A stretch of 8,549 bases of DNA from Bryobacteraceae bacterium (GCA_030044325.1 JASHWA010000536.1:1-8549); one strand, 5' to 3'; shown: positions 1 through 7,585, counted from the first letter of the stretch. A program made the numbers and translations. Notes: generated by a model not told the origin, from the letters alone.

Positions 1-1398
1 CGACAGGGCGGCCAGCGTGACCAGCGGAATGGTCATCGCGAGACCCGGGCGCCGCGTCACCGGCGTTCGCGCCTCGCCGAAGAAGACCACGAAAATCACC
101 CGGAAGGTATAAAAAGAGGTCAGCAGAACGCCGGTTAAACCGACTGCCCAGAAGGCCGTTCCGCCGAGCGGCGAAGCTCCCGCGCTCCAGATGATCAGAT
201 CCTTGCTGAAAAAACCTGCGCTGATCAGTGGCAATCCCGAAAGCGCGCACCCGCCGGCGAGAAACGTCCAGTACACGATAGGCAGCTCGCGACGCAGCCC
301 GCCCATTCGAAAAATATCGTGTTCCTCGTGGAGCGCTTGAATCACCGTGCCCGCTGCCAGGAACAGCAAGGCTTTAAAAAACGCGTGCGTCATGAAATGA
401 AAAATCGCCGCGGTCCACGCCCCCACGCCGAGCGCCAGGAACATGTAGCCGATCTGGCTGATGGTCGAGTACGCCAGCACGCGTTTGATGTCGGTCTGGG
501 TCATCGCGCTGAAACCGGCGGCCAGCAGCGTCGCCCCGCCGATCAGGGCGACGGCGAACTGCACCGGCGGAGCGAGCGCGAACAGCACGTGCATGCGCGC
601 GATCAAATACACGCCCGCGGTGACCATGGTCGCGGCGTGAATCAGAGCGCTCACCGGCGTCGGACCGGCCATCGCGTCGGGCAGCCAGGTTTGCAGCGGC
701 AACTGCGCGGATTTTCCGATCGCGCCGCCCAGCAGCAGCGCGGCCGCGGCAATCGCGACCGCCGACCCCGCCGGCCACTCGACCGAAGCCTGCCGCATCA
801 GGTCCTGAATCCGCAGCGTGCCGAGCTCGTAAAAGATCAGGAACAGGCCCACCAGCATGGCCGTGTCGCCCACCCGCGTCACGATGAATGCCTTGATCGC
901 CGCGCGCCCGTTGGCCGGGTCCTTATACCAGAAGCCGATCAGCAGATAGCTGCACAAACCCACGCCTTCCCATCCCAGGAAAAGCAGCAGCAGATTGTCG
1001 GCCAGCAGCAGCGTCGCCATCGACGCGATAAACAGGTTCATGCAGGCGAAGTAACGCGAGTAGCCCTCGTCGCCGCGCATGAATTCGATCGAATACAGGT
1101 GAATCAGAAATCCGACGAACGTCACCACCACGATCATCACCAGCGACAGCGCGTCCAGATAAAACGCGATCTGCGGATGGAAGCTCGCCACGTCGATCCA
1201 GGTCCACAGGACGCGAGTGTACGGCGCCCCATGCGCGAGGAACGCCGGAACCATCGCCAGCGAAACGATCATCGACAGCGCAATCGAGCCCGCGCCCAGA
1301 ATCGCCACGATTCGCGTTGAGACCGAGCGCCCGAAAATCGCCAGCACCAGCGCGCTTGCGAAAGGGATCGCCGGAATCAGCCATATCGCGCCGAGCAT
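1..1398 (-). CDS. nuoL: NADH-quinone oxidoreductase subunit L, C-terminus cut off by window edge
   Basis: NuoL is the distal antiporter-like proton-pumping subunit of the complex I membrane arm. The reading frame is open from ATG at 1398 to base 1, giving 466 residues of a family usually about 610 long. The C-terminal quarter, with the last transmembrane helices and the long lateral helix, is missing. The protein is almost entirely hydrophobic helices. Recognisable blocks are GWEGVGLCSYLLIGFWY (from residue 142), GKSAQLPLQTWLPDAM (from 228), ALIHAATMVTAGVYL (from 251) and FFSKD (from 396). The proton-path residues E144, D178, K229, H254, K342 and K399 fall at the same numbers as I recall for E. 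coli NuoL. That fixes the start and shows no internal indel. The start lies 1 nt after the nuoK stop, with GAGG 5 nt upstream. NuoM and NuoN share the fold, but the order after nuoK and the motifs favour NuoL. This frame has no stop inside the window. Confidence 0.97.
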   Translation of the reverse strand, partial: MLGAIWLIPAIPFASALVLAIFGRSVSTRIVAILGAGSIALSMIVSLAMVPAFLAHGAPYTRVLWTWIDVASFHPQIAFYLDALSLVMIVVVTFVGFLIHLYSIEFMRGDEGYSRYFACMNLFIASMATLLLADNLLLLFLGWEGVGLCSYLLIGFWYKDPANGRAAIKAFIVTRVGDTAMLVGLFLIFYELGTLRIQDLMRQASVEWPAGSAVAIAAAALLLGGAIGKSAQLPLQTWLPDAMAGPTPVSALIHAATMVTAGVYLIARMHVLFALAPPVQFAVALIGGATLLAAGFSAMTQTDIKRVLAYSTISQIGYMFLALGVGAWTAAIFHFMTHAFFKALLFLAAGTVIQALHEEHDIFRMGGLRRELPIVYWTFLAGGCALSGLPLISAGFFSKDLIIWSAGASPLGGTAFWAVGLTGVLLTSFYTFRVIFVVFFGEARTPVTRRPGLAMTIPLVTLAALS

Positions 1399-1399
1399 T

Positions 1400-1708
1400 T
1401 CAGCCTCGCATCTCGGCGACCTGGTCCGCGTCGAGCGATTTGAAGCGGTGATAGATGCGGAACAGCAGCGCCAGCCCGACGGAAACTTCCGCTGCGGCCA
1501 TGGCGAGAATAAACAGGAACATCACCTGGCCGTCCGCCTCGCCCCAGCGTGCGCCCCCGGCAACGAACGCCAGTCCCGCCGCGTTCAGCATGATTTCGAT
1601 CGACATCAGCATGAAAACCAGGTTACGGCGCGCCAGCACTCCCGCCAGTCCGAGTGTGAACAAGATCCCCGCCAGCGCCAGCGCGTCCCTCATCGGCACC
1701 TGTTGCAT
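1400..1708 (-). CDS. nuoK: NADH-quinone oxidoreductase subunit K
   Basis: NuoK is a small membrane subunit of complex I, homologous to MrpC/NDUFAF-independent mitochondrial ND4L, and forms part of the proton path between NuoJ and NuoN. The product is 102 residues (E. coli 100) with three hydrophobic helices at roughly 8-27, 31-52 and 62-85. The conserved membrane glutamates are present as E38 (in SIEIML) and E74 (in AAAEVS); they match E. coli E36 and E72, offset by two residues. The C-terminus ends EMRG, as in E. coli. The start at 1708 is preceded by a near-perfect Shine-Dalgarno, GAAGGAGG, 6 nt upstream. An internal ATG five codons later has no such support. The gene begins inside nuoJ, which it overlaps by 86 nt in another frame, and ends 1 nt before nuoL. 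Confidence 0.97.
   Translation of the reverse strand: MQQVPMRDALALAGILFTLGLAGVLARRNLVFMLMSIEIMLNAAGLAFVAGGARWGEADGQVMFLFILAMAAAEVSVGLALLFRIYHRFKSLDADQVAEMRG
1404..1407 (-). promoter_or_regulatory. Shine-Dalgarno site of nuoL
   Basis: Read on the minus strand this is GAGG, 5 nt before the nuoL ATG at 1398. It lies inside the last codons of nuoK. It supports the ATG that begins MLGAIWL as the start of nuoL. Confidence 0.6.
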
Positions 1709-2216
1709 GTTGAACCTCCTTCTTCCTGCGTTGCTGCGCGCCCAAATGATATGCGCCGGCCATGCCCGCCAGAAGCAGCATCGATGCCAGCTCCACTCCG
1801 ATCAAATATTTGCTGAACAGAACCATCGCGACCTGTTTGGGCTCGACGACGGACGCGGCTGTCTCCCCGCCTGCGCCGCGAACCAGAAGGTAGACCACCT
1901 CAGCCAGCAGAAGAGCGGACAGGATCGTGGGGCCGGTCCAGATCGCCGGCGTCTGCCAGCGCCGTTCGAGCGCCGCCGCGCGCTGGCCCAGGTTGAGCAT
2001 CATCACCACGAAGATAAACAGCACCATGATCGCGCCCGCGTAAATGATCACTTCAAGCACCGCGACAAACGGCGCTCCCAGCGTGTAAAACACCACCGAG
2101 ATCGCCAGCAGCGAAACGATCAGATACAGCAGCGCGTGAATCGCATTGCTGCGCGTGATGGTGAGGATCGTCGCCGCAATCGCAATCACGCTCGCCGTAT
2201 AGAATGCTGCTTCCAT
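1623..2216 (-). CDS. nuoJ: NADH-quinone oxidoreductase subunit J
   Basis: NuoJ is a membrane subunit of complex I. Its third helix is known to change conformation during the cycle that couples quinone chemistry to pumping. The product is 197 residues (E. coli 184) with about five hydrophobic helices. The N-terminus MEAAFYTASV resembles E. coli MEFAFY. The hallmark third helix, LEVIIYAGAIMVLFIFVVMM (residues 54-73), contains conserved E55 and Y59. The last helix holds ELASMLLLAGMAGAYHLG (142-159). After it comes a basic stretch, QQRRKKEVQ, and then a Gly/Ala-rich tail. Residues 170-197 of that tail are encoded by DNA that also encodes the start of NuoK. The tail is not hydrophobic, and its sequence may be set mainly by the nuoK frame. 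The start is the ATG 6 nt after the nuoI stop; no Shine-Dalgarno is visible, so coupling to nuoI is likely. Confidence 0.96.
   Translation of the reverse strand: MEAAFYTASVIAIAATILTITRSNAIHALLYLIVSLLAISVVFYTLGAPFVAVLEVIIYAGAIMVLFIFVVMMLNLGQRAAALERRWQTPAIWTGPTILSALLLAEVVYLLVRGAGGETAASVVEPKQVAMVLFSKYLIGVELASMLLLAGMAGAYHLGAQQRRKKEVQHATGADEGRAGAGGDLVHTRTGGSAGAP
1715..1722 (-). promoter_or_regulatory. Strong Shine-Dalgarno site of nuoK, inside nuoJ
   Basis: On the minus strand this reads GAAGGAGG, 6 nt before the nuoK ATG at 1708. It is the strongest ribosome binding site in the window. It lies wholly within nuoJ, where it encodes part of the basic RRKKEV segment. It decides the nuoK start and indicates independent initiation on nuoK despite the overlap. 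Confidence 0.8.
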
Positions 2217-2222
2217 CGCAAT

Positions 2223-2738
2223 TCAGGGCATCAGGCTGTTCACGTCCGTGGGCGGCGCTTCGCGCGCCGCCTCGCCTTTGGCTTTGCCGCCGATCGCCAC
2301 CCCGGCGACTTTCCAGAAGTTGTAGCCGGGATATTTTCCCTCGCCGTCGATCAACAAATCCTGCTTTTCGTAAACCAGGTTTTGCCGGTGAAATTCGCCC
2401 ATCTCGAAATCCGGCGTCAATTGGATCGCATACGTGGGACAGGCGTCTTCGCAATACCCGCAAAAGATGCAGCGCGAAAAATTGATGCGGAAAAATTCGG
2501 GATAGCGCCGTCCGGCCGCGTCTTCGGCCGCCTGAAGCGCGATGCAATCCACGGGGCAGGCGACCGCGCACAGGTAGCACGCCACGCAACGCTCGCCCCC
2601 CTCCGCATCGCGGGAAAGGATGATCCTTCCGCGATATCGCGGCGCCAGGTACGGCTTCTGTTCCGGATATTGGACCGTCACCCGACGGGAAAACATGTGC
2701 AGAAAAACCCGCCAGATAGTGCTGAGAATACTGAACAC
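2223..2738 (-). CDS. nuoI: NADH-quinone oxidoreductase subunit I (2x 4Fe-4S)
   Basis: NuoI is the ferredoxin-like subunit of the connecting module. It carries clusters N6a and N6b, which pass electrons from NuoG to N2 in NuoB. From a GTG start at 2738 it has 171 residues (E. coli about 180). Two classic CxxCxxCxxxCP motifs are intact: C51, C54, C57, C61 and C90, C93, C96, C100. The block YPEFFRINFSRCIFCGYCE and the ending DVNSLMP closely match E. coli. An amphipathic/hydrophobic N-terminal helix (FSILSTIWRVFLHMF) contacts the membrane arm. I chose GTG because GGAG lies 8 nt upstream, nuoH stops 1 nt before, and the alignment with E. coli NuoI begins there. The frame stays open upstream to an ATG at 2795, but that part lies inside nuoH and does not look like NuoI. 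An ATG at 2696 would remove the N-terminal helix. Confidence 0.93.
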   Translation of the reverse strand: MFSILSTIWRVFLHMFSRRVTVQYPEQKPYLAPRYRGRIILSRDAEGGERCVACYLCAVACPVDCIALQAAEDAAGRRYPEFFRINFSRCIFCGYCEDACPTYAIQLTPDFEMGEFHRQNLVYEKQDLLIDGEGKYPGYNFWKVAGVAIGGKAKGEAAREAPPTDVNSLMP

Positions 2739-2739
2739 G

Positions 2740-3693
2740 TCAAAAACTCCAGGCCAGCACGGCCGCGCCGGTCGCCAGCAGATTGATGAGCGCAAGCGGC
2801 AGCATCAGCTTCCAGCCGAGCGCCATCAGTTGATCGAATCGCGGGCGCGGCAGCGCGGCGCGCAACAAAATGAAAAACGCGATCGACGCCGACGTCTTGA
2901 TCAGGAACCACACCACGGGCGGCAGCCACGGCCCCAGCCATCCGCCCAGAAACAGCGTCGTGATGATCGACGAAATCAGCGTGATCCCCAGGTATTCGCC
3001 GACGAAGAACAATCCGAACTTCATTCCCGAATACTCGGCGTGATAGCCCGCGATCAACTCGCTTTCCGCTTCCGGCAGATCGAAAGGAATGCGCCGCGTT
3101 TCCGCCAGTCCCGCGATCAGAAACAGCATGAATCCGGCAAATTGCGGAACCACGAACCACAGCCCTCGCTGCGCCTCGACGATCTTCACCAGATCGAACG
3201 ACCCCGCAAGCAGAACCGTCCCCATGATCGAAAGCCCCATGAATACTTCGTAGCTGAGCATCTGCGCCGCGCCGCGCATCGCGCCCAGCAGCGCATATTT
3301 GTTATCCGAAGACCACCCCGCCAGCACAATGCTGTACACGCCCAGCGACGACATTCCCAGGAAGAACAGCACACCGATGTTGAGATCGTCGACGATGATT
3401 CCCGGCGCCGCCGGAATGATCGCAAACGACAGCAGCACCGTCACCATGAGCACCGCCGGCGCGATGACGAACACCGCGCGGTCGGCGAAGGGAGGCACCC
3501 AGTCTTCCTTGGCGAACATCTTGATCGCGTCGGCGAGCGTCTGGAGCACTCCGAACGGCCCCACGCGGTTCGGCCCATAGCGATCCTGAAACAGCGCGAG
3601 CACCCGGCGCTCCACCCACGGCAGTCCGCCCGCGATGATCAGCGCCGCGAACAGAATCCCGAAGATTGACGCGAAGGGAAACGGGCTGGTCAT
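2740..3693 (-). CDS. nuoH: NADH-quinone oxidoreductase subunit H
   Basis: NuoH is the membrane subunit that docks the peripheral arm and forms the entrance of the quinone cavity and the acidic channel towards the pumps. The product is 317 residues (E. coli 325), with about eight hydrophobic helices starting at residue 8. Signature segments are ERRVLALFQDRYGPNRVGP (28-46), the loop KMFAKEDWVPPFAD (58-71), and the quinone-site loop RIPFDLPEAESELIAGYHAE (201-220) followed by YSGMKFGLFFVGEYLG. The acidic residues E208, E210 and E212 and Y221 are present. Just before this loop the protein reads AETRR where many homologues have AETNR. The ATG overlaps the nuoG stop as ATGA and has a good Shine-Dalgarno, GAGGAAG. 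The stop lies 1 nt before the GTG of nuoI. Confidence 0.98.
   Translation of the reverse strand: MTSPFPFASIFGILFAALIIAGGLPWVERRVLALFQDRYGPNRVGPFGVLQTLADAIKMFAKEDWVPPFADRAVFVIAPAVLMVTVLLSFAIIPAAPGIIVDDLNIGVLFFLGMSSLGVYSIVLAGWSSDNKYALLGAMRGAAQMLSYEVFMGLSIMGTVLLAGSFDLVKIVEAQRGLWFVVPQFAGFMLFLIAGLAETRRIPFDLPEAESELIAGYHAEYSGMKFGLFFVGEYLGITLISSIITTLFLGGWLGPWLPPVVWFLIKTSASIAFFILLRAALPRPRFDQLMALGWKLMLPLALINLLATGAAVLAWSF
2747..2750 (-). promoter_or_regulatory. Shine-Dalgarno site supporting a GTG start of nuoI
   Basis: On the minus strand this reads GGAG, 8 nt before GTG at 2738. It lies in the last codons of nuoH (Trp-Ser). With the nuoH stop TGA between it and the GTG, it favours GTG as the nuoI start over the upstream in-frame ATG at 2795. 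Confidence 0.55.
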
Positions 3694-6302
3694 TTCACTT
3701 CCTCGATCGTTCCGCGCTGAGGCAGCGGCAAGCCCGCCAACGGTGGAATCCCGGCCGGCAGCGCAGCCACGCGCGCGCCAAGCTCGCTGCGAATGCGAAC
3801 CGGAAGCAGGAACATCTGTCCCGCGATCTCGACTCTGACCATCGTGTTTTGGGCGAACGACTCGCGGCCGACCGCAACGTACGGTGCCGGCACAAGCTCC
3901 GCCACCGCCTGCGCCGAAAGACTGAGTTCATCGGAACCGAAGATGTGATGAATCGGGACGATGAGCCATTCGCCGCCCTCGGCCGGGAATTCTTCGAAAA
4001 CGCCCGCGAAATACGATTTTTCCTTCGCCGAAGACTCGATAAGACGCACCCCGGGATCGCCGCCGTTGAGGGGTCCGCCGACCTCGCGTTGATACGTGTT
4101 GGTCGCCTGAATCGAATTCCAGCCCGCCGACCAGAAGAAGGGAATCAGCGCGCCCGGCGGCTTTTTCTCCGCGCCTTCCATCGAAAAGGAAAGCGGCGAA
4201 TCGGGATCCACCGGCGTCTTGGGCTCGGAAACATTGATGTTGGCGAGCATCGCGGTGCGTCCGCTCGAACGATGCGCCTCGCGCGCGATCTTCGCGCCGG
4301 CGATGCGGAATTTCGCGGACGGCGCTGCGTCGCGCGCCCGCGCGAGCCCCGGCAGTTCCGCCGGCAGGTCCGCTAGAACCTCATCGAGTGTCGACCAGCG
4401 TCCCATCCCCAGCGTGCGCCAGCTCTCTCTTACGCCATCCGGCGGAAAAACCTCGAAAAAGCGTTGCGCGCGGCCCTCGCCGCTCACGAAGGTACCGGCC
4501 GATTCGGCGAACGTTCCCGCCGGTACGAGCAGCTCGGCGCGTTCCGCGGTCCGCGTCAGCAGCGAATCGAGCACGATCAGGTGCGGCACATTTCCGATGA
4601 AGGCATCCACATCGGGCGCCGGCGCGCGCCGGTACAGATCGTTTTCAAGCACGATCGCCGTGTCCACGTTTCCCTCCGCGGCGAGTCGAAACGCAGCGTC
4701 CAGCGAACCGCCTGCGACCATCGCGCATCCGAGCGTGTTGCATTCGGGAACGATGAAATACAGCGCGGCGCCGCACGCCTGCGCGATGTTCGCCGCCGCC
4801 TGAATCACCGCTTCGCTTCCGCAGCTCGCTCCCGAGACGACCAGCGGACGCTTCGCGCCCTTCAGCGCATCTGCGATTCCGCGCGCTGCCGGAAAATCGC
4901 CGGATGAGGGCGCGGCCGAATCGATCGCGTGTGCGACCGCGAAGCCGAATCGCGCGATCTCGTCCGGCACGCCGCGAAACACGCCGCTCGCGATCTCGTC
5001 GAGATGCGTCGAGGCAATGGTCGCGACAAACAAGGGCGACCGCTGGTCCTGGCCGGCGTCGCGCACTCCGTCATCGAGCCACAACGGAATCTTGAGCTTC
5101 TCCGCCATCTCGAACGACCGCTGCCGCACCGCCTGGCGAACGCTGAGCGCGATGCGCGGCGCCGTGTTGGTCACATCTTCGCCCAGCACCACGACGGCGT
5201 CGCACAACTCGATCTCGTGAAGCGTCGGAACCCGGCACGGCCCGCGCCGCAAAATGTCCAGGATCAGCGCGACTAACCGCTGGTCGCGATCGGCGATGCC
5301 GGAAAAGAAATGTCCCGGCCCGGCCAGCGTGCGCAGCGCGAAATTCGATTCGAGCGACGCCCGCGGCGAGCCGATCCCGATCGCGCGCCCGCGTTCTACC
5401 GCTTCGCGCAGATGCTCGCGCGCGGCTTCCGCCGTGATCGCATTTCCATTCAGCCGCGCCTCGCGAACGCGTTTGTCGCTGTTGACGAATTCGTATCCGT
5501 ACCGGCCGCGGTCGCACAGAAAATATCCGTTCACTTCGTGGTGGAAGCGATTGACGATGCGCCGCAGCGTGCCGTACCGTTCGCCCGCGCTCACGTTGCA
5601 GCCCGTCGCGCAGTGCACGCAGATCGAAGGCGCGTACATCAGATCCCATTTGCGCGTGTAGTGCCGCTTCAACGTTTTGTCGGTGAAAACGCCCGTGGGA
5701 CAAACCTCCACCAGGTTTCCGCTGAACTCGTTTTCCAGCACGCCGTCCTGATTGCGCCCGAAATACACCGTTTGGTGAATCGAAAGCGCGTTGAGATCCC
5801 TGCCGCCCGCATAATTGCGATAGAAACGCACGCAGCGGTAGCACTGGATGCAGCGGTTCATCTCGTGATTCACGAACGGCCCCAGATCCTGATTTCGAAA
5901 TGTGCGCTTTTCGAAACGATACCGGCGATAATCGTGGCCGGTCATCACCGTCATGTCCTGCAAATGGCATTCGCCGCCTTCGTCGCACACCGGACAATCG
6001 TGCGGATGGTTCAGCATCAGCCCTTCGATGACGCCCGCGCGGAACTTCACCGCCTCCGGATCGTCGATGGAGATGCGCGCGCCATCCGACGCCTGCGTGA
6101 TGCAGGCCATCACGATTTTTCCGCGCGTGTCGTGTTCGTCCTTGAACTGCTTCACCGCGCACTGCCGGCACGCGCCCACCGATCCGAGCGCCGGATGCCA
6201 GCAGAAATACGGAAGATTGAATCCGAGCGAAAGACACTGGTCGAGCAGATTCTGGTGCGCGTCCACCGCGTACGGCTTGCCGTCGATGTAAACGGTCGCC
6301 AT
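3690..6302 (-). CDS. nuoG: NADH-quinone oxidoreductase subunit G (E. coli type, with N7 ligands)
   Basis: NuoG is the large Fe-S subunit of the NADH-oxidising module, with a molybdopterin-oxidoreductase-like fold but no known catalytic cofactor. The product is 870 residues (E. coli about 908). An N-terminal ferredoxin domain binds the 2Fe-2S cluster N1b through C34, C45, C48 and C67. N5 has H99, C103, C106 and C112. The next 4Fe-4S cluster has C151, C154, C157 and C201 (in CPTGVFTDKT). The extra cluster N7 is supported by C228, C231, C235 and C263. Residues from about 280 are the large oxidoreductase-like domain (GSPRASLESNFALR at 311; VVLGEDVTNT at 371; FAESAGTFVSGEGRAQRFF at 598), followed by a C-terminal domain. 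The start MATVYIDGKPY matches E. coli MATIHVDGKEY. The 84 in-frame codons upstream lie inside nuoF, so I left them out. The start is 5 nt after the nuoF stop with no visible Shine-Dalgarno, which suggests coupling. Confidence 0.98.
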   Translation of the reverse strand: MATVYIDGKPYAVDAHQNLLDQCLSLGFNLPYFCWHPALGSVGACRQCAVKQFKDEHDTRGKIVMACITQASDGARISIDDPEAVKFRAGVIEGLMLNHPHDCPVCDEGGECHLQDMTVMTGHDYRRYRFEKRTFRNQDLGPFVNHEMNRCIQCYRCVRFYRNYAGGRDLNALSIHQTVYFGRNQDGVLENEFSGNLVEVCPTGVFTDKTLKRHYTRKWDLMYAPSICVHCATGCNVSAGERYGTLRRIVNRFHHEVNGYFLCDRGRYGYEFVNSDKRVREARLNGNAITAEAAREHLREAVERGRAIGIGSPRASLESNFALRTLAGPGHFFSGIADRDQRLVALILDILRRGPCRVPTLHEIELCDAVVVLGEDVTNTAPRIALSVRQAVRQRSFEMAEKLKIPLWLDDGVRDAGQDQRSPLFVATIASTHLDEIASGVFRGVPDEIARFGFAVAHAIDSAAPSSGDFPAARGIADALKGAKRPLVVSGASCGSEAVIQAAANIAQACGAALYFIVPECNTLGCAMVAGGSLDAAFRLAAEGNVDTAIVLENDLYRRAPAPDVDAFIGNVPHLIVLDSLLTRTAERAELLVPAGTFAESAGTFVSGEGRAQRFFEVFPPDGVRESWRTLGMGRWSTLDEVLADLPAELPGLARARDAAPSAKFRIAGAKIAREAHRSSGRTAMLANINVSEPKTPVDPDSPLSFSMEGAEKKPPGALIPFFWSAGWNSIQATNTYQREVGGPLNGGDPGVRLIESSAKEKSYFAGVFEEFPAEGGEWLIVPIHHIFGSDELSLSAQAVAELVPAPYVAVGRESFAQNTMVRVEIAGQMFLLPVRIRSELGARVAALPAGIPPLAGLPLPQRGTIEEVK
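3698..3704 (-). promoter_or_regulatory. Shine-Dalgarno site of nuoH
   Basis: On the minus strand this reads GAGGAAG, 4 nt before the nuoH ATG at 3693, with its AGGA core 6 nt away. It is embedded in the final nuoG codons (Glu-Glu-Val-Lys). It supports the ATG in the ATGA overlap as the nuoH start. Confidence 0.7.
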
Positions 6303-6307
6303 GGGAT

Positions 6308-7585
6308 TCAGGAGTACGGGCAGCGCTTTTCGCGGATGTGGCGCTCGAAATCGTCGCGAAAATGTTTGAGCGCGCTCTCCAGCGGCTCCGCCGCGCCGGG
6401 CGCGAGCGCGCAATAGGTGTGCCCCGGCGCCCACATCCACGCCAGCTCGCTGAGCTTTTCGATATCGCCCGGTTCGCCCGCGCCTTCTTCCATCGCGCCG
6501 AGCAGCCGTTCGGCCCACTGAAGCCCGCTCCAGCAAGGCGTGCACCAGCCGCACGATTCACGCGAAAAAAACTGCATCAGGTTGCGCACCATCCCCACCG
6601 GGCACGTGCCATCGTCCAGAATGATCATGGTTCCCGTGCCCATCCGGCTTCCGGCTTTGGCCAGCCCACCGAAATCCATGGGTAGATCGAGATCCGATTC
6701 GACGATGAAGTCCGTCGACGCGCCGCCCGGCAGCAATCCGCGGAACTTGACCCCGTCGCGCATCCCGCCGGCGTAGTCTTCGAGAATTTCGCGAACCAGC
6801 GTTCCCATCGGCGCTTCCCACAGCCCCGGCCGCTTCACCTTCCCGCTCACCCCGAACAATTTCGTTCCGCCATCGCGCGTGCGGCTCAATCCGCGGAACC
6901 ATTCCGCGCCCCGATTCACGATATGCGGCACGCAGGCGAGCGTCTCGACGTTGTTCACCACCGTCGGCTTGCCGAACAATCCGGCGGTGGTCGGATAGGG
7001 CGGTTTCAGACGCGGATTCGCGCGCTTTCCTTCGAGCGCGTTCAGCAGTCCGCTTTCTTCGCCGCACATGTATCGCCCCGCGCTCACGTGCAGATGCATT
7101 TCGAGCGAATAATCCGAACCGAAGATCTTCTTGCCCAGATACTGCTTCGCGCAGGCGTCCGAAAGCGCGCGCGCCAGCCGCTCGGCGCAAAGCCGGTACT
7201 CGTTGCGCAGGAAAATAAAGGCGACGTCCGCCTCGATCGCATACGACGCGAGCATCATCCCTTCGATCAGTTGATGCGGATCGCGTTCCATCAGCAGCCG
7301 GTCTTTGAACGTTCCTGGCTCCATCTCGTCCGCGTTGCAAACCAGGTAGGTCGGATTGGGAACCTCCGGCCCCAGCGGCACGAACGACCACTTGGTTCCC
7401 GTGGGAAATCCCGCGCCGCCGCGCCCGCGCAGAACGGCATCCTTCACCATCCCGGTGACCTGCTTCGGCTCGATTCCACCCAGCACTTTTCGAATCGCCT
7501 GATATCCCCCCGAAGCTTCGTACTCGGCGAGATCGACGGGCGAACCGTCGGCGTGCATGTTTTTCGTCAGCGGCGTGTCGGTCAT
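6308..7585 (-). CDS. nuoF: NADH-quinone oxidoreductase subunit F (FMN/NADH-binding)
   Basis: NuoF is the entry point of complex I: it binds NADH and FMN and carries 4Fe-4S cluster N3. The product is 425 residues (E. coli 445). Visible sites are the glycine-rich nucleotide-binding segment GRGGAGFPTGTKW (54-66), CNADEMEPGTFKDR (83-96), and RYMCGEESGLLNALEG (171-186). The N3 ligands are ESCGWCTPC (C345, C348, C351) and C392 in HTYCALAPGAAEP. The ATG at 7585 overlaps the nuoE stop as ATGA, and only a weak GAGAAA lies upstream. The frame is open for 34 more codons upstream, but these lie inside nuoE and do not resemble NuoF. The protein lacks part of the longer N-terminus of E. coli NuoF; the core is collinear. 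Confidence 0.98.
   Translation of the reverse strand: MTDTPLTKNMHADGSPVDLAEYEASGGYQAIRKVLGGIEPKQVTGMVKDAVLRGRGGAGFPTGTKWSFVPLGPEVPNPTYLVCNADEMEPGTFKDRLLMERDPHQLIEGMMLASYAIEADVAFIFLRNEYRLCAERLARALSDACAKQYLGKKIFGSDYSLEMHLHVSAGRYMCGEESGLLNALEGKRANPRLKPPYPTTAGLFGKPTVVNNVETLACVPHIVNRGAEWFRGLSRTRDGGTKLFGVSGKVKRPGLWEAPMGTLVREILEDYAGGMRDGVKFRGLLPGGASTDFIVESDLDLPMDFGGLAKAGSRMGTGTMIILDDGTCPVGMVRNLMQFFSRESCGWCTPCWSGLQWAERLLGAMEEGAGEPGDIEKLSELAWMWAPGHTYCALAPGAAEPLESALKHFRDDFERHIREKRCPYS

Noticed and set aside
319..1320. Plus-strand open frame (333 codons) opposite nuoL
   Set aside because: It lies antisense to nuoL, whose frame is open throughout with conserved residues in place. The composition is low-complexity Arg/His/Gln.
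923..1384. Minus-strand frame of 153 codons in the nuoL region, which could suggest a broken nuoL
   Set aside because: nuoL itself is open without interruption from 1398 to 1, and key residues keep E. coli numbering. This frame is out of register and not a fragment.
1455..2786. Long plus-strand open frame (443 codons) opposite nuoI, nuoJ and nuoK
   Set aside because: It is antisense to three clearly recognised genes. Its product is rich in Arg, His and Gln with no recognisable domain. This is what GC-rich codon bias produces on the opposite strand.
2620..3669. Plus-strand open frame (349 codons) opposite nuoH and the start of nuoI
   Set aside because: It is an antisense shadow of nuoH with strongly biased Arg/Gln/His composition and no recognisable protein family.
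5310..6416. Long plus-strand open frame (368 codons) opposite nuoG and the end of nuoF
   Set aside because: It is the complement of well-conserved NuoG sequence, with Arg/His/Ala-rich composition and no ribosome binding site or domain that I can recognise. It is an antisense shadow.
5071..6561. Minus-strand frame of 496 codons overlapping nuoG in another frame
   Set aside because: nuoG in its own frame carries all expected cluster ligands here. This alternative frame gives an Arg/Ala/Ser-rich product with no family resemblance.
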